The notes under the pieces are model-generated. The model had not been told where the DNA came from. It did not search any database and was given only the letters and a program-made list of their open reading frames with translations. A DNA stretch of 64,000 nt from Halichoerus grypus. Taxonomy: Eukaryota > Chordata > Mammalia > Carnivora > Phocidae. Below, in pieces: positions 56,780-64,000 of the stretch. The DNA lies in assembly GCF_964656455.1 (NCBI RefSeq), contig NC_135718.1, positions 128,379,093 to 128,443,092 on the forward strand, read 5' to 3'. Both the position numbers and the translations under genes were made by a program. Positions within the stretch are counted from its first letter, which is position 1. Each line of letters begins with the position of its first letter.

Positions 56780-59044
56780 CCAAGAATTTAACATAGAAAC
56801 TAAGTCGGCACTCTTGAAACTCTGGGGCCATTGGCACAGGCAATTTAAAACCACCATGAAGAAACACATCGACAACCCAGGGTACAAAGGATTTCTATAA
56901 AACAGTTGCCTACCAAAGACAAACTCACATAGGAAATGAACCACTCTGAGAAAAAGTTAACAGATGCAGCTTCTTAAATACTTGATACTTTTAGAAGTAT
57001 TACATGCAGATTACTATGTAGTAGAATTTTTGGATGCAAAACAGAAACCTCAAACTATTATTTAATTTGGTAACAATAATTAGAAGTGACCAGTTGTACT
57101 GAAGATAGACTAGCATCTATAAAAATGGCAAATTAATCAGAAGTGGTTCCTAGAATAAAATATTTTGGAAATGTGTTGTTTCTATATAGAGTCCTATATA
57201 TGGGAACCTGCATATATAAAGCATCTAACAACCATTTATTGAGAGACTGCCATGTGCCAGGCACAGTTATTAAAGATACAAGGTCAAAGAACAACATCTT
57301 TCCTGCCCTTGAGAGCTTAAATTTATCTGTTGTGGGAAGGCAAACAAGCAAATCAAATAATATAGTCAGTTGTTAAGTGCTCTGATAAAGATATGTATAG
57401 ATTGCTATGGGGGCACAGAGGAGGGGAATCTAAATTAGCCTGAGTAGGGTGACAGAGAAGGTGTGCCAGAGGAGGTAACTGGAGTTGAATTTTGAAGGCA
57501 ACTAGAAGTGAACTATAAGTAGTAATAGGAGGCTGATATTTTAGAGGGAACACAAGAAATTCAAGAAACAAGTTTAATATGCCTGAAGCTGGGAGAAGGC
57601 AAGGCCAGTGTTGTATTTCTGAAAGTGTCTTTGTGAAATAGATTTAGATGAATTAAAAAAAAAAAAATAACAGCCTGTGGGCAAATGAGTTTGTGAAAGA
57701 ATGGGTTAAAGGAAGTTAAACAGGATTACTCCAAAACCTTCTCGGGATCATTCCTCTCAGGGGGGTGGTGGTGGGAGGGGGGGAGTTGGGTGTAGAGAGG
57801 GGAGTGTGGGTGTGGTTAGAATTTGCAGCATTTTCCAAATTTCTGTGTCCATCGAATAGTTTTGTTTTGTTTTTTTTCACAGAAACCCAAGACTGGTATT
57901 CCACTGGGTATACTTTGGAAATTGTGGAGCTAGAGAGGTAGGCAGGAACCAAATCATGGAGATTTTTGTTGTGCTATGCTAAGAAACTTGAACTTCTGTT
58001 TTCAAAGCTATGGAATACCACTGAAGTATTTTCAGCTGGGGAATGACTTGATCAAATAAAACCTATCATTTAAGCCTTTACAGAATTAAAGCCATTTAGA
58101 ATTTCTCCCTCTAGACAAACATAAGCTGAAAGAAAAAAAATATCACATGTTTTGAAAACAGCTAAATTTTCCTTCTGAAAGAGCATGCTGGGTGCTAATT
58201 CTTCTCTTGAAGCTGCAGCTTTCTCTGTAATCAGCTCATTGTGGAAGTATTTGGACTCCTGCTGGGAACCATGATGGCGGCCTGAAGCTCACATTCACAG
58301 GTCCAATTTGAAACAATTAGTGAGCACTGGGATAAATGGGGCTTTAAAATGGGCCACAGCGAGACCTACCCAGTGGAAAAGCCATCTCTCAGAAAGAATC
58401 TCCATTTGCAGTGTAATCAGAGCATGTGGACTGGGGAGTGGGTCTTACCATGAAAGCTGCACAGCTGGCTTTTCTTTTCTGAGAATGTTTGGTCCTAAGA
58501 AGGGTGTGTGCATACCGATTGGCTCATGATGAGTCTCAGCTTTACTCCCTGTGTGCTTTATTCAGTTCGTTAACTACAGATACATTATTAAATGGACAGA
58601 GCTAGATACAAAAAAATAGATTATGATACCAAACAATAATAAACATGGAAATCTTAACACTAGATTTTTTGGAGGGGGGCGGATTACGGGTAATTTTTTA
58701 TTTTCTTTTGGGTTTTTTTCTGTATATTCCAAAATTCCAGAGTGATAAAGTATTACCCTTATAAGCAAGGCAGGGGAAGGAGAGCTTGAAAAAAAAATTT
58801 AACTCTAGGAACAACAGTCTTTCTTATGATGTCAGTCTGTGAAGATGGCCATAGGCACTGAAGAGTAAACACAAGAGTCAAGAGATTCAAGGTTTGCAGG
58901 ATTTTAGATAATTTATGATTTTGCTACATAAGCTCAGGGCAGGACTTCTGAAATAGTTTATTACTTTTAAGAAAGGCATGATCTTGAATTTACAAAGTTC
59001 CTTTTGTTTTCTTTCCTGAAAAGCTCAAGTATGCTCAAAGTATT

Positions 59045-59200
59045 CTCTTTACCTGATGGAAAGAATAGGAGTTAAACTCCCTGTCTTACAAATGGAAATG
59101 CTGAGGCCCTCAGAGCATGGAGTGACTTGCCTAATAGCATACCTTGAGTCAGAGGCACAGTGGAGATCATCACCCAAGCCTCTTTTGCCCTTGTCATTGA
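59045..59200 (+). mobile_element. MIR-like relic
   Basis: CTTACAAATGGAAATGCTGAGGCCCTCAGAGCATGGAGTGACTTGCCTAATAGCATACC resembles the MIR core. Confidence 0.55.
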
Positions 59201-60146
59201 ACTCAATAACCATTTCTTCTTTTGGATTTGAGAAGAAAGGTTCTGATTCGGGGACCCGTCCGTCTTAGTCGGTAGCCCAGCATGCGGTGGTCTACCTTCA
59301 TGGCACCGTGATCACCGCCACCCAGTCTTTGGAGTGTCCCTGAGGCTTACAGAAACCAGCAGGGTCATGTGATTGTACGGGGGTTGATTTGACTGGCGGA
59401 CAGCAGGACAGAAATGGCAAGTGGCAGGCAGGTGGCAGATAGCCCTGCAAGGGCATCAGAGCCAAGCAGCAGCTGTCGCAAGAGTGTCGTGGCTGGTTCA
59501 TTTTCCAAAGCGCCAAGTTTTCCTTAGCAACAAAATGTAAACAATTCCCTTGGCTAATATTAGAGTCTGATACTGTCTGCCTTTGATCCTCTTGCTCTGT
59601 TTCTCCTCTAGCTTTTTCCCTCTCAACCCAACCCTGAATTTTACATCTTTCTTTCTTTAATGTATTCAACTTCAGTAAGAAATGAACTCTAGATTACAAA
59701 ATATTACCACTTAATTCTGAATCTTACATCTCTTTTATTGGTGCCCTTTCTTTTCTTTATAGAAACGGCTAAAATAGTTTTTCTCCAAAAGAAGCTAAAA
59801 TTATTTCTCTTTCCCAGATAGCCCACATGCGACTGTGCTTGGTCAAGATATGGTCAGTATTGGCTGAGTAATATATACCACACTTATTGACCTTCGGTCC
59901 TTATAAGCTAGCTAGTTATTCGTGCTAATGTGAAGCTGTCAGCAAATTAATTTGGCATCGTCTTTGGAATGTTAGAAATTTAAACCGAGTAATTAAACTC
60001 TGAGTCATGGTTTTTTGAAGTCATTTGACTCATCTCACTGTCTCCAAGCTAAAGACAGGCAGTTGTCAATTGGAAAAGGCACTCTAGAAAGGAGATTCCG
60101 CAGCTCCTCCACTCTCTCCATTTTGGTTCTAAAATAAGTATTTTCT

Positions 60147-60342
60147 GGGGTGCTTGGGTGGCTCAGTCATTAAGCGTCTGCCTTAGGCTCAGGTCATGAT
60201 CCCGGGGTCCTGGGATCGAGCCCCGCATCGGGCTCCCTGCTCAGCGGGGAGCCTCCTTCTCCCTCTCCCACTCCCCCTGCTTGTGTTCCCTCTCTCGCTG
60301 TATCACTCTCTGTCAAACAAATAAATAAATTCTTAAAAAAAC
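60147..60342 (+). mobile_element. CAN-SINE, sense
   Basis: Exact 16-bp duplication AAAATAAGTATTTTCT (60131-60146 and 60343-60358). Confidence 0.95.
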
Positions 60343-61029
60343 AAAATAAGTATTTTCTTTCCCTATCTAAAAGACTGCAAAAAAGCTGAACTTATTACTA
60401 CATTTTTCTCTACTGAGAGAGATAGTTCTCTCTCTTCCTAACTGTGACCATGGAGCAGGAAGAGAGTGAAATGTACATAGCAGTAGATACATTTTCTGCC
60501 CCCATTCTGGGGGTTTCTGGGTTGCTTAGATGATGAGTTATTATGTTAGCTTATTAGCTTATATAGATTATGCTTGTGTGATTCCTTTCCTGCCTAGTTA
60601 GTGAGGTCAGTTTCTGTTGTTTTGTAACCAAGGACACTCCATACCATGCGTGCGATATTTGATACTGTTGATTCTAGAGTGAACATTTTTCACATTTCAA
60701 TGTCTCTAAAGCCAGGATGTCTTACTGCTGGTGGTCATTCTTGCACAGGTGTGAATTTGGTCATAAGTGTTCTGTTACTGCCACTGAGATACGTGCGTTG
60801 CTGGTACAAAATATGTCTAAATCTAAAAGATCCCTTTCAATAACTATTAAATCAAGTGCTGAAAAAGTGATGAAAAACATGTGTGATTGGCACTGCTTTT
60901 TCTTTCTTGGTGGTAAAGTGACGGTGTATCTTGCAGTGGATGATGGTTTAGATTTGATGCAATGTGGTCCCATTTAGCCAGTGGGAATGATGCTGTTGAT
61001 CTATATTTAAAAACCTGAACTGGAAAGTG

Positions 61030-61190
61030 ACTGCTAATGCATATGTGGTTTCTTTTTGGGGTGATGAAAATGTTTCAAAATTGATGATGGTGATAATTAC
61101 GTAACTGTAAATGTACTAAAAACCACTGAATGGTACACTTAACTGGGGATGTGAATTGTATCTCAGTAAAGCTGTTTACAAATAACACTA
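61030..61190 (+). mobile_element. Old L1 3' end, sense
   Basis: TGATGAAAATGTTTCAAAATTGATGATGGTGATAATTACGTAAC, ACTAAAAACCACTGAATGGTACACTTAA and TGTGAATTGTATCTCAGTAAAGCTGTT are the L1M 3' terminus. Confidence 0.85.
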
Positions 61191-61359
61191 AGACCATTTA
61201 GGTCCACTGAACTGTTCTGGGAAAGAAGACCTGGATGGTGCCTGCTAAGAATTACTACAATAAGATTTAAGGGTCTTGAATTTACATGTCTGTCATCTTT
61301 TTCCTGTATTCCTATTGCTAAACACAGCTATTGAGACACAAACTCACTTCGTTTTCCAG

Positions 61360-61602
61360 AGACAATGGCGTTCGTCACGTAATTCCTCAGTACACCACTT
61401 AACAGTTCAGGAGTGGAGGTTTAAAACGTTTCCCCCACCCGTTCGGGACACATGCATTCCAAAGAAAGAACAAGAATCCATTCCCCGATGCAGCAGAGCC
61501 TCTGGTGGTTCTATGCCAATTCCCCAACCACTTCAGAGTAAAGTGAGAAGTCACCCAACACCTGCTACTCAAAGCCCTTATCAGCTATGTTTTTACAGTT
61601 AA
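61360..61602 (+). other. Candidate alternative last exon of PPP1R12B
   Basis: CTTCGTTTTCCAGAG offers two overlapping acceptors. Splicing the exon at 52682 to 61362 keeps its phase and opens a frame of about 80 codons (start QWRSSRNSSVHHLTVQEW) to a TAA at 61600-61602. Splicing at 61360 instead gives a 13-residue tail and stop. The segment keeps several CpGs in an AT-rich intron. I recognise no homologue and no AATAAA close downstream, so this is speculative. Confidence 0.2.
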
Positions 61603-62492
61603 TCTCCTTCTGATAAAGTGGTTCTTTTTTCAGAGCTGTGAGTATTGGTGACATATGGGAGGGACGAAAATGTTATGCCCTCTCTCAAACCCCCCCTCCC
61701 CTTTCTCTCCTACCAGTTGATTTTCCCATGTCAGAAAAAGACGGTCACTTGTAACAATCTCATAAAATGAGCTCTGGTGTTTACTAGGTTACTAGGGAAG
61801 GACAGTCCGAGGAGTGGCCACCTGTTTGTTGAAAATTGGGCTTCTGGGAAGCTGCTGCACAGGTGTGTGGCAAGCTGTGTCTGAGGTAGCTTGACCTGCT
61901 CTCACCTAGAATGATTTGATCTGGCAGTGGAGTTCCTTACTGTTCCTGGTTTTATGGAAATCCAAGGCACAGGAAGTTGATCTTTGTGTTCTGGGGAATT
62001 GAATCAAGCCCCTGCCATAATTTACTAGCGCCTTCTGTGTTTGGGAGCTAACTCGGTGTGCTGAGTTGCGACATCAGGAACGGGCATGGAATAGCGGAAG
62101 CAGCAGGTAAAATTTCTTTGCTTGATGGCTTTGATATCCTAGATGTGTGTTTCCACTCTCAGTCCTCTTCTCTTCCTGATGGTCCTTTGGGAAGCTGACT
62201 TGATTGCATACATTGTTTTGGTGGTGGTGTGTTTGAGAGAAGGGGGAGGGTGGATGTTTTAAGAATAAGATGTACAGTGTTCAGAACAACCGGTTTAGAT
62301 CTTCTCTGGTGCTTCTTCATATTCCTAAAGAATTTAAACATGTGCACTGACTTAAGGATCCCACCCAAGAGGTTAGAGTGGCAGAGGACAATTAAGAATT
62401 TCAAGACATAGAAACATGCTTCTCTTTTCAAGAGGAAACTGATACCAGTAACGTATTCTTAAGTTGGATGATAGGTGGTGGTTGTATTCCTT

Positions 62493-62673
62493 TTTGTTTT
62501 TTTTTTAAGATATATTTATTTTAGAGAGGAGGGAGGGGTAGAGAGAGAGTCTTAAGCAGACTCCTCGCTGAGCGCCGAGCCTGACACGGGGCTCGATCCC
62601 ACGACCCTAAGAGCATGGCCTGAGCGGAAACCAAGAGCTGGACGCTTAACCAACTATGCCATCCAGGCGCCCC
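62493..62673 (-). mobile_element. CAN-SINE, antisense
   Basis: TTTTTTAAGATATATTTATTTTAGAGAGGAGGG to TATGCCATCCAGGCGCCCC. GGTGGTGGT with TATTC flanks both sides in imperfect form. Confidence 0.9.
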
Positions 62674-63094
62674 TGGTGGTGGTATTCTGTATATCTTTTT
62701 AAATCTTAAATATTATATATTTTAAGTAAATGAAACAAAAAATTGTTGGATATGTAGGGCAATTGCAGAGAGAAGCTGGTTTAGGTAAGTGAAAGGTTAG
62801 ACTGCTCCTTGAATTGGCCTTTGAACAGGAAATTACAACATGCAGAGACTAGTTACATGCTACAAACTATACAGTCACATTGAATCTTCATGGAAGTAAA
62901 TGTTTTCCCATACCTACAAGAGAAGTTCCCTAAGTGATCTTTTATGTTCAGAGGACCAGTTTCTAGACAAAATTCGAAATTGTGCTGCGTCAGGCAGTGC
63001 AGAGGATTCTGTGGATGGGTAGTCATTTCAGTCCTGTATGTAGAGAGATCGCTCACTAGACTCTGAGCTCAGCTTGTCCAGAACTAAACTTCTA

Positions 63095-63520
63095 CTCTTC
63101 TCATCTGTCCCTCTCTACTTTTCTTCTTGTGCTTTATGTCTTTGGCATCACATCCCTTTATGTACTCAGGTAGAAAACTCTGGCTATTTCCTGAACATGT
63201 TTTACTTTTATGACCCTCTTTGTCTGTGCTCCACCTTCTTTCTTGAATGGCCTTCTGTCACCTTCCCTGCTGAACAAAATTCTGTTCATACTGTAAGAAC
63301 TCCTGCAGGTGAAACCCCACCACTGGCTAACTGCTTCCCCAGCTCCAGGCTCAGTATACTCTCCTCAGTGTTCTTTGGTAGCACTTTTCTTAGGACTGGT
63401 TTAGTTAATTAAAGCAGGTGTTGCCCCTCCTCATTACTACATTGTGAGCTTCTTGAGAGTGCATTTTTTATTAGGTTTTCTTCATACCACAGAGCCTAAT
63501 ACATAGTAGGGGTTGGGTAC
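63095..63520 (+). mobile_element. L2-like relic
   Basis: Pyrimidine-rich tracts, CACTGGCTAACTGCTTCCCC and the end TTGTGAGCTTCTTGAGAGTGC / CACAGAGCCTAATACATAGTAGG fit an L2 3' end in sense orientation. Confidence 0.5.
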
Positions 63521-63576
63521 GTATGTATTGAAGAAAATTCTCAGTGAAAAATGAGCCCCCATGTAGTAATATACTC

Positions 63577-63595
63577 TGTCCAGAAGGTGGCAGCA
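63577..63595 (+). promoter_or_regulatory. CTCF-like motif
   Basis: TGTCCAGAAGGTGGCAGCA matches the CTCF core (CCASYAGRKGGCRS) with one mismatch at the Y position. Occupancy is not visible from sequence. Confidence 0.3.
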
Positions 63596-64000
63596 GAAGA
63601 ACGTCAGTCGATCTACTTCGCGTCAGGTGCCCAAAGACCCTATTTTGTGTTTGGGTCAGTTTGCAGACAAGCATATTTACCCCATTCCGTGTGAAGTGTT
63701 TTAACATATGGAGTGCAGGTGTTTTCTGGCCTGGGGAGGCCCTCTGTGGACATTGCTGGGGTGCTGCTTCACAACAGTGTGGCAGGCTCCCTGGTGGCAG
63801 GGCAGGAGACCCAGCGTCCTCTTCAGCTGAACACACAGTGTATGCCCTCTCAAGCAAGCCATTTAACTTCTTTAGTCTCAGTGTCTTCACTGGTTAATCA
63901 GTGGAGATAGGAGATTTGTAGGTAGTATTGGATTCTAAAATCACTGGATTCTAAGCCTTTGATGACCATCTGACCGTTTCTGTGCTCAGTATTGTGCTGA

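Larger units (their letters stand above)
1..64000 (+). other. PPP1R12B: PPP1R12B (MYPT2) gene body, internal part
   Basis: The gene encodes myosin phosphatase target subunit 2, which binds the PP1 catalytic subunit and directs it to myosin light chain in striated muscle and brain. Thirteen exons are visible, and their spliced product reads without interruption from the ankyrin repeats to the Ser/Thr-rich central region. The paralogue choice rests on recalled protein sequence: ACIDENLDMVKFLVENRANV, VKKQGVDLEQSRKEEEQQML and NLVRSGSYTRQLWRDEAK match MYPT2, whereas MYPT1 has IDDNVDMVKF and INQPDNEGW. Assuming about 97 codons in the missing exon 1 (from memory), the constitutive exons cover roughly residues 98-617. 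No start codon, stop codon, promoter or polyadenylation site of the main transcript lies in the window. Confidence 0.96.
52865..64000 (+). other. PPP1R12B: Intron after exon 52682, 5' part
   Basis: No constitutive exon was recognised. 52870-54590 and 57680-59040 have no nameable feature. 54600-55085 and 57210-57500 read like ancient dispersed-repeat sequence whose family I cannot assign. Later pieces include a CpG-retaining block (59245-59500), a SINE (60147), an L1 3' end (61030-61190), a candidate last exon (61360) and an L2-like end (63095-63520). 61605-62490 shows nothing certain. Confidence 0.7.

Noticed and set aside
63471..63910. Overlapping frames of 139 and 117 codons on opposite strands
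   Set aside because: Mutual shadows in GC-richer DNA. No recognisable domain and no exon borders that fit PPP1R12B.

Overview
The window is a stretch of a carnivoran genome, most likely from a caniform. It is saturated with tRNA-Lys-derived CAN-SINEs (head GCGCCTGGGTGGCTCAGT, CT-rich and A-rich tail, or the reverse complement). These are diagnostic of carnivores. The AGAGGGAACACAAGCAGGGG body variant of the youngest copies is one I associate with arctoids (bear, giant panda, seal) rather than dog, but that refinement is from memory. The DNA is intron-rich, AT-rich and mammalian in style, with L1, L2, MIR, MaLR and MER5A relics. Nothing in it is bacterial, plasmid or phage.

One protein-coding gene runs through the whole window on the + strand: PPP1R12B (MYPT2), a myosin phosphatase targeting subunit of protein phosphatase 1. 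I recognise twelve constitutive coding exons plus one in-frame 180-nt exon that looks like an alternative cassette. All have GT-AG borders, and their phases join without a frameshift. Exon 1 (RVxF PP1-docking motif and first ankyrin repeats) lies upstream of the window. The exons carrying the inhibitory Thr motif (RRSTQG) and the C-terminal leucine-zipper region lie downstream. The exons here encode the distal ankyrin repeats (12984-32491), the acidic Ser/Glu linker (34450-35586), the Ser/Thr-rich middle with the WRLGLRKTGS block (40749-46214), the cassette (48604-48783) and a further Ser/Thr-rich exon (52682-52864).

By region: 1-12983 is part of intron 1, with an L2 relic, a MIR, an MLT1-like LTR and several SINEs. 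12984-20354 holds two ankyrin exons separated by a SINE cluster and a truncated L1. 20355-28753 is an intron dominated by two L1 elements in opposite orientation. 28754-35586 is the densest exon cluster. 35587-46214 holds four exons between L2, MIR and SINE relics. 46215-52864 contains the cassette exon and a repeat-poor block with promoter- or enhancer-like motifs. 52865-64000 is the start of a long intron with no recognised constitutive exon.

I found no novel multi-gene system. The observations most worth checking are the in-frame cassette exon resembling the MYPT1 RSCSFGRR region, an X-box/CRE-like/CCAAT motif cluster in the intron before exon 52682, a phase-compatible candidate alternative last exon near 61360, and several retrotransposon structures (SINE-in-SINE, an inverted-5' L1, a large inverted L1 pair).
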